From Bacillota bacterium (GTDB lineage: Bacteria; Bacillota; Clostridia; Lachnospirales; Lachnospiraceae), in assembly GCA_023437715.1 (NCBI GenBank), contig JAEZFK010000073.1, positions 1 through 64,000 on the forward strand: DNA of 64,000 bases, read 5' to 3'. The first letter of the stretch is position 1; every line of letters starts with the position of its first letter. Both the position numbers and the translations under genes were made by a program. Below the pieces are notes generated by a model. The model saw nothing but the letters and a program-made list of their open reading frames with translations, had not been told where the DNA came from and did not search any database. Positions 31,915-40,606 of the stretch are shown here, piece by piece.

Positions 31915-32034
31915 TTACACATAAAATTTATGTGAAAGATCCCCAGGGTTCAAAACGAGCCTGAAACAATGATTCTTACTCTCCATACAATCACAGCAGC
32001 TGCAACACGCCATATCCATTTTTATCTCAAACAT
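31915..32034 (-). CDS. 39-residue cysteine-rich leader peptide
   Basis: A short ORF with an excellent ribosome site (AAAGGAG, 6 bases before ATG 32034). The peptide has six cysteines, five of them packed as ACCSCCDC at residues 9-16 and one at 23. Five Cys codons within seven placed about 65 bases before an intrinsic terminator are what a ribosome-stalling, cysteine-sensing attenuator would need. The alternative is a small metal-binding protein that happens to be first in the operon. It is too short for most automatic gene finders. Confidence 0.7.
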   Translation of the reverse strand: MFEIKMDMACCSCCDCMESKNHCFRLVLNPGDLSHKFYV

Positions 32035-32106
32035 TTTAAACTCCTTTCCTATGCCTTTTGCTTTCTGCATATAGCATATCATTCCTGTAGGTTTTTGTAT
32101 AATATG

Positions 32107-32149
32107 TAAAAAATACAGCTGGTTATAAGTTTAACCTATAACCAGCTGT
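32107..32149 (-). terminator. cysK terminator
   Basis: A 13-bp perfect stem (ACAGCTGGTTATA 32115-32127 with TATAACCAGCTGT 32137-32149), followed on the minus strand by ATTTTTTAC. It separates cysK from the Cys-rich leader. Confidence 0.9.
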
Positions 32150-32164
32150 CACAGCTTCCTGATA

Positions 32165-33097
32165 TTAGCCAAATAACGGGGTAGATAAATACCGGTCACC
32201 GGAATCAGGGAGCAGAACCACAATGGTCTTTCCTTTGTTTTCAGGTCTTTCCGCCAGTATCTTCGCCGCCTTTAAAGCCGCACCCGAGGAGATGCCTACC
32301 AGAATTCCTTCTGATACAGCAAAGGCCTTCCCTTCCTTAAATGCGTCCTCGTTTTCCACAGGAATTATTTCATCGTAAATTCCGGTGTTCAGCACGTCAG
32401 GCACAAAGCCGGCGCCGATTCCCTGAAGCTTATGGGGTCCTGGCTTACCGCCGGAAAGCACCGGGCTACCGGCCGGCTCTACCGCTATAATCTTAACGTC
32501 CGGCTTCTTCTCTTTCAAATACTCGCCTACGCCTGTAATGGTGCCGCCTGTACCAACGCCTGCTACAAAAATATCCACATTTCCATCGGTCTGCTCCCAG
32601 ATTTCCGGACCGGTTGTTTCCTTATGCACCTTGGGGTTTGCAGGATTGCTGAACTGTCCCAGTATGATGGAGCCGGGAATGTCGGCTTTCAGCTCTTCCG
32701 CCTTTTCAATAGCGCCTCTCATGCCCTTTGCGCCTTCCGTCAGCACCAGCTCTGCGCCGTAGGCTTTTAATAAGTTTCTTCTTTCCACGCTCATGGTATC
32801 CGGCAGAGTCAGAATGGTCTTGTAGCCCTTGGCTGCCGCCACTGCTGCCAGACCGATTCCGGTATTTCCAGAAGTGGGCTCAATGATGGTTGCGCCTGAC
32901 TTTAAAATGCCTTTTTCTTCCGCGTCCTCAATCATGGCAAGAGCGATTCTGTCCTTTACGGAACCCGCCGGGTTTAAGTATTCCAGCTTTGCCAGAAGAG
33001 TTACGCCCTCGATCCCTTCCTCCGCACTGTAACGGTTTAATTTCAGCACCGGTGTTTTACCAACCAGCTCTACTGCGCTTTCTTTAATTGATCCCAT
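32165..33097 (-). CDS. cysK: Cysteine synthase (O-acetylserine sulfhydrylase)
   Basis: A 310-residue PLP enzyme that makes cysteine from O-acetylserine and sulfide. The PLP lysine is Lys48 in NPAGSVKDRIA, the substrate loop is TSGNTGIGLA, and the phosphate cup is GTGGTITGVGEYL. RBS GGAGG is 6 bases before the ATG. It has its own promoter and terminator and sits immediately upstream of the putative sulfur-salvage operon. Confidence 0.96.
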   Translation of the reverse strand: MGSIKESAVELVGKTPVLKLNRYSAEEGIEGVTLLAKLEYLNPAGSVKDRIALAMIEDAEEKGILKSGATIIEPTSGNTGIGLAAVAAAKGYKTILTLPDTMSVERRNLLKAYGAELVLTEGAKGMRGAIEKAEELKADIPGSIILGQFSNPANPKVHKETTGPEIWEQTDGNVDIFVAGVGTGGTITGVGEYLKEKKPDVKIIAVEPAGSPVLSGGKPGPHKLQGIGAGFVPDVLNTGIYDEIIPVENEDAFKEGKAFAVSEGILVGISSGAALKAAKILAERPENKGKTIVVLLPDSGDRYLSTPLFG

Positions 33098-33186
33098 ATC
33101 CTTTACCTCCGCTTTCCTTATATTTTCCTTATGGTTTATTTATTACCTATAACATTAATATGTTTATATGTTTTTATATTATAATT

Positions 33187-33215
33187 ATATTAATACGGAA
33201 AAAGAAATGTGTCAA
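33187..33215 (-). promoter_or_regulatory. cysK promoter
   Basis: Minus-strand TTGACA (33215-33210)-N17-TAATAT (33192-33187). The transcript has an AT-rich leader of about 85 bases. Confidence 0.75.
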
Positions 33216-33233
33216 TACCTTTTGGGATATTTT

Positions 33234-34202
33234 TTATAAAGCCCCGATCCTTTCTTCCACAAACCGCTTAAGCCCGTCCATGGTTTCCACCTGATTAATA
33301 TCATTCCGGAGCCTTGCGGAATGGGGAAGCCCTGCCGTATACCACGCCATATGCTTGCGCATCTCCCGCATGGCCACTGCCTCACCCTTTTTCTCCGCCT
33401 GCAAGTCCCCGTGACGAAGAATCATCCGGCTGATTTCTCCTGCATCCGGGGCAGGGAGTACCTCTCCTGTTTCCAGATAGTGAAGAGTTCTGGAAAAAAT
33501 CCAGGGATTTCCCTTTGCGCCCCGGGCGATCATCACTCCGTCACAGCCGGTTTCCTCCATAAGGGCCTTAGCGTCCTCAGGGTGAAACACGTCGCCGTTT
33601 CCGATCACAGGAATGGAGACGGCTTCCTTTACCTTCCTGATAATGCTCCAGTCCGCCTTTCCCGAATAATACTGCTCTCTCGTTCTTCCGTGGACAGCCA
33701 CCGCCGCCACGCCGCTGCTTTCCGCCATCCTGGCAAATTCCACTGCATTGCAGTCTTCCTCTGTAAAGCCTTTCCGGAATTTCACAGTTACCGGCTTTTT
33801 CACCGCTTTCACCATGGAGGTTAAGATGCGTTCCGCCAGCCTGATGTCCTTCATAAGGGCGGAACCCTCGCCGTTGTTTACGATCTTCGGCACCGGACAG
33901 CCCATGTTTACGTCAAGGAACACGTAAGGCCCCTCTTCCACCTGGGCCGCGATTTCCGCCATAATCTCCGGGTCTGAGCCAAAGAGCTGAAGGCTTACGG
34001 GGCCTTCTCCCTCCGCCACCTCCAACAGCTCCCTCGTATTTCTGTTTTTATATAAAATAGCCTTGGCGCTGACCATCTCCGTTACCGCCAGCCCGCAGCC
34101 CTGCTCCCTGCAGAGCAAACGAAATGGCAGGTCTGTAACCCCTGCCATCGGCGCAAGTATCAGGTTATTGTCAAGGATCACATCTCCGATTCTAAGCTTC
34201 AC
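33234..34202 (-). CDS. dusB: tRNA-dihydrouridine synthase B
   Basis: A 322-residue FMN TIM-barrel enzyme that reduces uridine in the tRNA D-loop. Signatures are LAPMAGVTDLPFRLLCRE at the N-terminus, the catalytic cysteine in VNMGCPVPKIVNNGEGSALM and the FMN-phosphate motif IPVIGNGDV followed by GCDGVMIARGAKGNPW. It overlaps the upstream DUF6145-type gene by four bases (ATGA). Confidence 0.95.
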   Translation of the reverse strand: MKLRIGDVILDNNLILAPMAGVTDLPFRLLCREQGCGLAVTEMVSAKAILYKNRNTRELLEVAEGEGPVSLQLFGSDPEIMAEIAAQVEEGPYVFLDVNMGCPVPKIVNNGEGSALMKDIRLAERILTSMVKAVKKPVTVKFRKGFTEEDCNAVEFARMAESSGVAAVAVHGRTREQYYSGKADWSIIRKVKEAVSIPVIGNGDVFHPEDAKALMEETGCDGVMIARGAKGNPWIFSRTLHYLETGEVLPAPDAGEISRMILRHGDLQAEKKGEAVAMREMRKHMAWYTAGLPHSARLRNDINQVETMDGLKRFVEERIGAL

Positions 34203-34615
34203 TTGTCCATGTCCCCGCTTTCTATTTCTCCTCCCAGGTAAAATACCCGGTAATACATTTCCAAAGCCTCTAAAAGTTCTCTTTTTTCTTTCCGGTACTG
34301 CTTGATTTTCAGCACGCTTCCGATTTCATCAAAGAAATAGTCCCCTTCCTCCGATGTAACCTTAAATTCCAGGGTTCCGTCCGGTTCAAATTCCAGAGTG
34401 AGGATTCCCCCCACGTCTTCCGTATAGAGGACGCACATGATCTGGAGCTCCTGCCGGATATTCTCCGGAAGACGGTCAAACTGCCGGTTAAAATAGTATT
34501 TCTGATCATAGGAGCTGGCGCCGCAAAGCACCACATTGCCGCTTCTCTGTTCCATATGTTCTGACACCGTTCTTTCTATATTATAGTATGTCCCAGGATT
34601 TTGGGATATTTCCAT
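34199..34615 (-). CDS. DUF6145-like hypothetical protein
   Basis: A 138-residue soluble, acidic protein (LCGASSYDQKYYFNRQFDRLP, ILTLEFEPDGTLEF) that I associate with Lachnospiraceae DUF6145 proteins next to dusB; the family has no known function. The stop overlaps the dusB start, so the two are translated together. The ribosome site is weak. Confidence 0.65.
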   Translation of the reverse strand: MEISQNPGTYYNIERTVSEHMEQRSGNVVLCGASSYDQKYYFNRQFDRLPENIRQELQIMCVLYTEDVGGILTLEFEPDGTLEFKVTSEEGDYFFDEIGSVLKIKQYRKEKRELLEALEMYYRVFYLGGEIESGDMDK

Positions 34616-34717
34616 TTGTTTTACCAGCTTTTTATTTTAGCATACCTGAAAGGAAATAACAATAGGAGGACACCCCATTAAATTTACCCCTGAGAGAGGG
34701 AAAAAACAGTCAGATTG

Positions 34718-34798
34718 TGTAAGGGCTTACAGGAAGATCATTACTTTCCCTATTGACGAAATTTCCAAAATAGTGTATTCTTTATGTAAGTACTTACA
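34718..34798 (+). promoter_or_regulatory. uxaA promoter with two TGTAAG-NN-CTTACA operators
   Basis: The promoter is TTGACG (34753-34758)-N17-TATTCT (34776-34781). Operator A (34718-34731, centre GG) lies upstream of the -35, operator B (34785-34798, centre TA) covers the transcription start. The same 14-bp palindrome occurs at 51721 and 53370 near other pectin genes. Confidence 0.8.
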
Positions 34799-34850
34799 AT
34801 TTAAAATCACAGGAGAAATTGAACATTTTCAGAGAAAGGAAAGGAACTTT

Positions 34851-36332
34851 ATGCAGGATTTTATCAAAATTCATCCCGGAGATAACGTTGCTGTCGCCTT
34901 GAAGCCCCTCTCTTCCGGCGCAGTCTTAAACGTGGACGGTACTTCCGTCACTCTTCTGGAGGACATCCCACAGGGCCACAAGTTTTCCCTTACCGATTTA
35001 TCTGCCGGAGCCTCAGTCATCAAGTACGGCAATGCCATCGGTATTGCAAGGGAGGACATAAAGGCAGGGGCCTGGATTCACACCCACAATTTAAAAACAG
35101 GCCTGGGAGATCTGCTGACCTACACCTACAACAGGCAGGAGGTCACCATTGCACCTACGGAAGAACGCTTCTTCCAGGGCTACCGCAGGCCTGACGGAAA
35201 GGTAGGCGTCCGCAATGAAATCTGGATTATTCCTACGGTGGGCTGTGTCAACAACATCGCTACTGCCCTGGAACGGATGTCCACGAAGTACGTGGGCGGC
35301 ACCATTGATGAGGTTGCTGCATTTCCTCATCCCTACGGCTGCTCCCAGATGGGCGACGACCAGGAGTACACAAGGACCATTCTGGCGGATTTAGTCAACC
35401 ATCCCAACGCAGGCGGCGTCCTGGTTCTGGGCCTGGGCTGTGAGAACAGCAGCATTGCAGAGCTGAAAAAATATATCGGCGAATATGACGACCGCAGGGT
35501 GAAATTCCTGGTAGCCCAGGAATCCGAAGACGAGATGGCAGACGCCATGGAGCTGATCGGCCAGCTGGCGGAATATGCAGCCACTTTCCGGAGAGAGCCC
35601 GTCAGCTGTAAAGAGCTGGTCATCGGCATGAAGTGCGGCGGCTCCGACGGCTTATCCGGTATCACGGCCAATCCAACGGTAGGCGCATTTTCCGACATGC
35701 TGGTTTCCAAGGGCGGAACCACCATCCTCACAGAGGTTCCGGAGATGTTCGGTGCGGAAACTCTTCTCATGAACCGCTGCCAGGATGAAGAAACCTTTCA
35801 TAAGACCGTGGATCTCATTAATGATTTTAAAAATTATTTTACCAGCCACAACCAGACCATATACGAAAATCCTTCTCCCGGCAATAAGAAGGGCGGCATT
35901 TCCACCCTGGAAGATAAGTCCCTGGGCTGTGTCCAGAAATCGGGAAGCGCTCCGGTCATGGACGTATTAAAATACGGAGAGCCGGTTCATACCAGAGGCT
36001 TAAATCTGTTAAACGCTCCCGGCAATGACCTTGTGGCTTCTACTGCCCTGGCCGCTTCCGGCGCTCACATCGTCCTCTTTACTACAGGCCGCGGAACTCC
36101 TTTTGCATGCCCGGTGCCCACCGTAAAGATTTCCACCAACACCGGTCTCAGCCTTAAAAAAGGAAACTGGATTGATTTCAACTGCGGCGTTTTAGTAGAG
36201 GGTACGGATATGGAGACCTTAAAAAACCAGTTCTTTGATTTTGTGGTTGATGTGGCCTCCGGCAAAAAGGTGAAATCTGAGGAAGCGGGCTTCCATGACA
36301 TGGCAATCTTTAAGAGCGGTGTAACCTTATAA
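34851..36332 (+). CDS. uxaA: Altronate dehydratase
   Basis: A 493-residue dehydratase that converts D-altronate to 2-keto-3-deoxygluconate in galacturonate breakdown. An N-terminal SAF-like domain (about 1-80) precedes the large C-terminal UxaA domain with RPDGKVGVRNEIWIIPTVGC and GLGCENSSI. ATG 34851 is preferred to the upstream in-frame codon at 34773, which lies within the operator; AAAGGAAAGG precedes it. It is followed by uxaB after 45 bases. Confidence 0.93.
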   Translation: MQDFIKIHPGDNVAVALKPLSSGAVLNVDGTSVTLLEDIPQGHKFSLTDLSAGASVIKYGNAIGIAREDIKAGAWIHTHNLKTGLGDLLTYTYNRQEVTIAPTEERFFQGYRRPDGKVGVRNEIWIIPTVGCVNNIATALERMSTKYVGGTIDEVAAFPHPYGCSQMGDDQEYTRTILADLVNHPNAGGVLVLGLGCENSSIAELKKYIGEYDDRRVKFLVAQESEDEMADAMELIGQLAEYAATFRREPVSCKELVIGMKCGGSDGLSGITANPTVGAFSDMLVSKGGTTILTEVPEMFGAETLLMNRCQDEETFHKTVDLINDFKNYFTSHNQTIYENPSPGNKKGGISTLEDKSLGCVQKSGSAPVMDVLKYGEPVHTRGLNLLNAPGNDLVASTALAASGAHIVLFTTGRGTPFACPVPTVKISTNTGLSLKKGNWIDFNCGVLVEGTDMETLKNQFFDFVVDVASGKKVKSEEAGFHDMAIFKSGVTL

Positions 36333-36377
36333 GATTTATAAAATAATATTCATAAACCGGAAAAGGAGAAAATTCAA

Positions 36378-37865
36378 ATGGAAAAGTTATGCTATGAGAC
36401 ACTGAAAAAACAGGGATTTGACGGATATCTTTTGGAGAAAGCGCCGGAAAGAGTTCTGCAGTTCGGAGAGGGAAATTTCTTAAGAGCTTTTGTGGATTAT
36501 TTTATCGACATTTTAAACGAAAAAACCGGCTTCAATTCCAAGGTGGTTTTATGCCAGCCCATCGCTCCCGGCCTTGGAGATATGATCAATGAGCAGGAAG
36601 GGCTTTATACCCTTTTCCTCCGCGGCTTTGAAAACGGCCAGAAGGTAAACGCCAAGCGGGTCATCTCCTGTGTGAGCAGATGCTTGAATCCTTATAAGGA
36701 TTACGACGCTGTCTTAGACTGTGCAAAAAATCCCGACTTGCGCTTCATTGCCTGCAACACTACGGAAGCGGGCATTGCCTATGATCCTGCCTGCCAGTTT
36801 ACCGATGTTCCGGCAGACAGCTATCCGGGAAAGCTGACCCAGTTCCTGTATAAGAGATTTGAAATCTTCGGAAAGGAAGCCGGAAAAGGCTTTGTCATCC
36901 TCTCCTGCGAGCTCATCGACAACAACGGAAAAGAGCTGGAAAAATGCGTGTTAAAATATGCCGAGCAGTGGAATTTAGGGGAAGAATTTATCAGCTGGAT
37001 CAAGGCGGAGAATATCTTCTGCTCCACTTTAGTAGACCGTATCGTAACCGGATACCCCAGAAATGAAGCTGCCTCCATCTGTGAGGAATTAGGCTATCAG
37101 GACAATTTAATCAATACGGGAGAAGTCTTCGGCCTTTGGGTCATCGAAGGACCGGAAAGCTTAAAGAAAGAGCTTCCCTTTGAAGAAGCAGGACTTCCTG
37201 TTTTAATCTGCGATGACCACAAGCCTTATAAGCAGAGAAAGGTCCGCATTTTAAACGGCGCCCACACCTCCTTTGTATTAGGCGCTTATCTGGCAGGACA
37301 GGATATCGTCCGTGACTGCATGGAGGATGAGGTGATCTGCGGCTTTATGAACAAGACCATTTACGACGAGATCATCCCTACCTTAACCCTTCCCAAAGAA
37401 GAGCTTATGGCTTTTGCGGCTTCTGTAACAGAGCGCTTTAAGAATCCGTTCATTGACCATGCGCTGCTGTCCATCTCCCTTAACTCCACCTCCAAGTGGA
37501 AAGCAAGGGTTATGCCGTCTCTTAAGGAATACGTGGAAAAAACAGGGACTCTGCCAAAATGCATTACCGCTTCCTTTGCTTTCTATCTGGCTTTCTACAA
37601 TGGAACAGCGCTCACAGAGGACAGCCTTACCGCATCGCGCCCTGCCGGAAATGAGTATTCCATTAAGGATGACAAGCCGGTGCTTCAGTTCTTCTATGAC
37701 CACAGAGAGGACGATGCCGCTGCCCTCACCCACGCAGTCTGCACCAATTTGGATTTCTGGGATGAAGATTTAAGCAAAATCCCGGGCTTTGAGGAAGCTG
37801 TTGCCGGTTACTTAAAGGACATTCAGGAAAAGGGCGCTTATGAAGTAATGAAAGAGTGCCTGTAG
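36378..37865 (+). CDS. uxaB: Tagaturonate reductase (altronate oxidoreductase)
   Basis: A 495-residue long-chain mannitol-dehydrogenase-family enzyme that reduces tagaturonate to altronate, supplying UxaA. Motifs include VLQFGEGNFLRAFVDYFID at the N-terminus, ACNTTEAGI and the C-terminal RKVRILNGAHTSFVLGAYLAG containing the catalytic lysine region. Ribosome site AAAAGGAG. A strong terminator follows. Confidence 0.93.
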   Translation: MEKLCYETLKKQGFDGYLLEKAPERVLQFGEGNFLRAFVDYFIDILNEKTGFNSKVVLCQPIAPGLGDMINEQEGLYTLFLRGFENGQKVNAKRVISCVSRCLNPYKDYDAVLDCAKNPDLRFIACNTTEAGIAYDPACQFTDVPADSYPGKLTQFLYKRFEIFGKEAGKGFVILSCELIDNNGKELEKCVLKYAEQWNLGEEFISWIKAENIFCSTLVDRIVTGYPRNEAASICEELGYQDNLINTGEVFGLWVIEGPESLKKELPFEEAGLPVLICDDHKPYKQRKVRILNGAHTSFVLGAYLAGQDIVRDCMEDEVICGFMNKTIYDEIIPTLTLPKEELMAFAASVTERFKNPFIDHALLSISLNSTSKWKARVMPSLKEYVEKTGTLPKCITASFAFYLAFYNGTALTEDSLTASRPAGNEYSIKDDKPVLQFFYDHREDDAAALTHAVCTNLDFWDEDLSKIPGFEEAVAGYLKDIQEKGAYEVMKECL

Positions 37866-37876
37866 TCTGTAATTAT

Positions 37877-37918
37877 AAAAAACATCGCAATTGAACACAA
37901 TCAATTGCGATGTTTTTT
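37877..37918 (+). terminator. Terminator of the uxaAB operon
   Basis: A stem of about 17 bp (AAAACATCGCAATTGA with TCAATTGCGATGTTTT) with a 6-base loop and flanking A and T runs; it can work in both directions. Confidence 0.95.
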
Positions 37919-37956
37919 ACTGTTTTTATCAATTTATCTGCGGAATACTGGGCTCT

Positions 37957-38229
37957 TTAAAATAAGTCACTATGAGACCCGGTTCTTGTGAGATATAATA
38001 TGAGCTCTTGGCCGTCTACCTGATAAATCAGAAGCCAATCGGGTGTAATATGGCACTCCCTGAATCCTTTAAAGTTACCCGCTAAATCGTGGTCCTTATA
38101 TTTAGGCGGTAATGGTTTTTCATTGGCCAGTATATCGATAACTGTTTCAAAGAGCCTTATATCATATCCTCGCTTAACAATCCTCTTATAGACTTTCTTA
38201 AATGTTGTCTCATATTTAATCGTCAGCAT
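37957..38229 (-). CDS. yafQ: YafQ-family toxin (mRNA interferase)
   Basis: A 90-residue RelE/ParE-superfamily toxin expected to cut mRNA at the ribosome. The pattern KYETTFKKVYKRIVKRGYDI, LPPKYKDHDLAGNFKGFRECHITPDWLLIYQ and a C-terminal LYLTRTGSHSDLF is characteristic; the conserved histidines of HDL, CHI and SHS are all present, so it looks intact. It overlaps its antitoxin gene by 14 bases. Confidence 0.93.
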   Translation of the reverse strand: MLTIKYETTFKKVYKRIVKRGYDIRLFETVIDILANEKPLPPKYKDHDLAGNFKGFRECHITPDWLLIYQVDGQELILYLTRTGSHSDLF

Positions 38230-38488
38230 TTAAGTCCTCCATCAATTCGGAGACAGAAGAAAAGCCTTTGCTCAGTCCAACACCATTTTGTACATTTTCT
38301 ATAGCACGAAGTGTTTCTTCATTCGGAATATTTCTTGATAATGTAAATGGAATTCTCTGCTCTCTCACTGCTTGCTTTGCAAATGCAACAAATGCAGTTG
38401 TTAAGTTCAACCCCAAGTCGGAAAATAATTCCTCCGCCTGTTTTTTTAATTCTTCATCCATACGAATAGTGACATTTGTTGTTGCCAT
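38216..38488 (-). CDS. dinJ: DinJ/RelB-family antitoxin
   Basis: A 90-residue antitoxin with N-terminal ribbon-helix-helix (NVTIRMDEELKKQAEELFSDLG) and a C-terminal toxin-binding tail. AAAGGAGG precedes ATG 38488. It is first in the two-gene operon, as usual, and should repress the operon by binding the AT-rich palindromes around the promoter. Confidence 0.93.
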   Translation of the reverse strand: MATTNVTIRMDEELKKQAEELFSDLGLNLTTAFVAFAKQAVREQRIPFTLSRNIPNEETLRAIENVQNGVGLSKGFSSVSELMEDLNADD

Positions 38489-38518
38489 TATATTAACCTC
38501 CTTTCATCTGATATATAT

Positions 38519-38547
38519 ATTATATTGCAATGTAATATTTTTGTCAA
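38519..38547 (-). promoter_or_regulatory. Consensus promoter of the toxin-antitoxin pair
   Basis: Minus-strand TTGACA (38547-38542)-N17-TATAAT (38524-38519), fully consensus. The spacer holds ATATT-N7-AATAT and ATTGCAAT repeats that can serve as DinJ operators. Confidence 0.85.
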
Positions 38548-38728
38548 TACAATGCACATCAATTGCACATATATTCTTTCATTTTCACCAGTATCAAGAG
38601 GCCTTATCTTTCCATCAGCCTATGAGAATTGAAAAAGTCCAGACAGTATATCTGAAATAACAATACAGCTGAATTTTTTAAGAACAGAAGTATATCTTCT
38701 CTCTCCAAAATTTTTAAAATTGCACATC

Positions 38729-39361
38729 TCACAGCTCCCGTTTTTCATAGAAATTTATCGAAAGCCGCCAGGACCCCCAAAGCAGAAGCAAACCTGCCGC
38801 AAAAAATGCCGGTACAATCCATATCCCTGCTGCCAGTAAAAATGCCATAATGTCTGCATCAGCACCAATAGCTCCCACGGCCCCGTAAAGTGCGCATACG
38901 ACAATGATGACCGCATAGAAAATACCTCTGCCCTTTTCCACACCGAATTTAAATATGGCGGGAAGCATGATACAAGGGCCGGTCAACCCGATGGCGGGAA
39001 GAACTGCGGTGAAAAGCCCCAGCAGCTTCCAGTCAAGGGCTCCATAAATCACCATTTTAACCGCCTGCGCGGCAACGATCATCAAAACACCGACACCAAG
39101 AAAAATCAAGGTCATAACATATTTTATAGAGACAAGCTCTTCCCTTGAATAAGGAAATGTTCCCGCATATACACTCCATTTGCTTTTTTCATCATAGGAA
39201 ATCAAATTCACAGGAATAACCGTAGTCATCAAAACAGGGTAAATCATGAAGAAAATATTATCTCCCCAGATAGAAGCTACTGTAAAAACAAGTGAAATTA
39301 CAACATAGAAGCGGCAATACCTGGCTGCCATATACAAATCTTTCAAAAGTAAGCCTTTCAT
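38729..39361 (-). CDS. ABC-2 type membrane protein
   Basis: A 210-residue protein with about six hydrophobic segments, in the style of ABC2_membrane_5 permeases (PmtD-like). It forms the membrane half of the exporter with the ATPase encoded one base upstream. Cargo is unknown; YtrA-linked exporters of this sort often respond to cell-wall-active peptides or lipids. Confidence 0.85.
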   Translation of the reverse strand: MKGLLLKDLYMAARYCRFYVVISLVFTVASIWGDNIFFMIYPVLMTTVIPVNLISYDEKSKWSVYAGTFPYSREELVSIKYVMTLIFLGVGVLMIVAAQAVKMVIYGALDWKLLGLFTAVLPAIGLTGPCIMLPAIFKFGVEKGRGIFYAVIIVVCALYGAVGAIGADADIMAFLLAAGIWIVPAFFAAGLLLLWGSWRLSINFYEKREL

Positions 39362-39362
39362 G

Positions 39363-40208
39363 TTATTTTGCCTCCTTTACCATGAATACAAACAGCTGCT
39401 CAATGTCGATGGGACTGACATTCATCGAAGCCGGAACCGCATCCCGGTCCACAATGGCTTCCACACCATAGGGGGAATGCCTCTTTCCCTTAATTGCAGA
39501 AGGCTCCAGCTCCTGCAGCTGTTCTAAGGTGCAGCGGATAACCCCGTATTTCTCCAGAAGAATATCCTTCTCCTCACAGAGAAGCAGCTTTCCTTCATGG
39601 AGAAATGCGATATAATCGCAGATTTTCTCCAGGTCACTGATAATATGAGAAGAAATCAGGATTGCATGGTTTTCATCCCGGGTAAACTCACTGAGCATGC
39701 CGATGACCTCATCCCTGACAATCGGATCAAGGCCGCTGGTGGCCTCATCCAGAATCAGGAGCCTGGGATTGTGTGACATTGCCACGGCAATGCCGCATTT
39801 CATTTTCATACCTCGGGAAAACTCCTTAAATGCCTTATCAGCGGGAACAGAGAGTTTTTTCAGGTAGTTCATATAGAGCGCCTCATCCCAGTTGCGGTAA
39901 GTATTCTTCATGATCTTACCGACCTGATTTGCCGTCAGGCACTCCGGAAGTCCAACCTCGTCAAGAACAACGCCGATCTCTTCCTTTAATTCCTTAATAT
40001 TTTCCTGATTATCCCTGCCGAAAATAGAAATATTGCCGCTGTCCCTGCGGATCATATCAAGAATCAGCTTAATGGTGGTGCTTTTGCCGGCCCCGTTCTC
40101 ACCGACCAGGCCCATAATGCAGCCATTTGGCAGCGTAAGATTCAAATGATCCAGGGAAAAGCCAGGATATGATTTGCATAAGTTTCTTATTTCAAGTTCA
40201 TTCATCAC
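39363..40208 (-). CDS. ABC exporter ATP-binding protein
   Basis: A 281-residue ATPase with Walker A GENGAGKST, signature FSRGMKMKCGIAVAMSHNP and Walker B LLILDEATSGLD, of the CcmA/YtrB drug-export type. The frame is adjacent to the GntR stop codon (overlap-free, 0 bases). Co-transcribed with the regulator and the membrane protein. Confidence 0.92.
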   Translation of the reverse strand: MMNELEIRNLCKSYPGFSLDHLNLTLPNGCIMGLVGENGAGKSTTIKLILDMIRRDSGNISIFGRDNQENIKELKEEIGVVLDEVGLPECLTANQVGKIMKNTYRNWDEALYMNYLKKLSVPADKAFKEFSRGMKMKCGIAVAMSHNPRLLILDEATSGLDPIVRDEVIGMLSEFTRDENHAILISSHIISDLEKICDYIAFLHEGKLLLCEEKDILLEKYGVIRCTLEQLQELEPSAIKGKRHSPYGVEAIVDRDAVPASMNVSPIDIEQLFVFMVKEAK

Positions 40209-40580
40209 TTAATCCTCCATAATATACTGAAACATTTCGACGACTTCCTGTTTGCTCAAATTACAGGAAACAGCCAGCTGCAGGATCTTTTCCATATATT
40301 CCTCGATCTTCCTTAAGTTTTCTTCCCGCAGCAGCTCCACATTTTTCGGCGCTACAAAGCACCCCTTGGCGGCAATGGTATATATAAAACCTTCCTTTTC
40401 CAATTCATCATAAGCACGTTTTGTAGTCACTACGCTGATCCGCAGATCCTTGGCCAGGTTGCGGATGGATGGAAGGGCCTCATCTTCATGAAGAGTACCG
40501 TTAATGATCTGAGCCTTGATTTGAGTATAAATCTGATCGTAAATCGGCGAACCGCTCTTGTTGTCTATGAAGATATTCAT
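40209..40580 (-). CDS. GntR-family regulator, YtrA subfamily
   Basis: A 123-residue short GntR protein: winged helix (GSPIYDQIYTQIKAQIINGTLHEDEALPSIRNLAKDLRIS) with a C-terminal dimerisation helix pair and no ligand domain. The open frame reaches 40685 but AGAGGTG precedes ATG 40580, and the upstream codons cover the promoter. It probably represses its own operon through the palindrome at 40607-40627. Confidence 0.92.
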   Translation of the reverse strand: MNIFIDNKSGSPIYDQIYTQIKAQIINGTLHEDEALPSIRNLAKDLRISVVTTKRAYDELEKEGFIYTIAAKGCFVAPKNVELLREENLRKIEEYMEKILQLAVSCNLSKQEVVEMFQYIMED

Positions 40581-40606
40581 AACGTCACCTCTCTTTCTGA
40601 TCTTCC

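Noticed and set aside
31850..32164. Cys T-box riboswitch upstream of the sulfur-type operon
   Set aside because: I looked for the conserved T-box sequence and specifier helix and did not see them; the Cys-rich ORF plus terminator explains the leader better.
37957..40580. Mobile element carrying the toxin-antitoxin pair and exporter
   Set aside because: No integrase, transposase, terminal repeats or tRNA-flanking duplication; base composition does not shift sharply.
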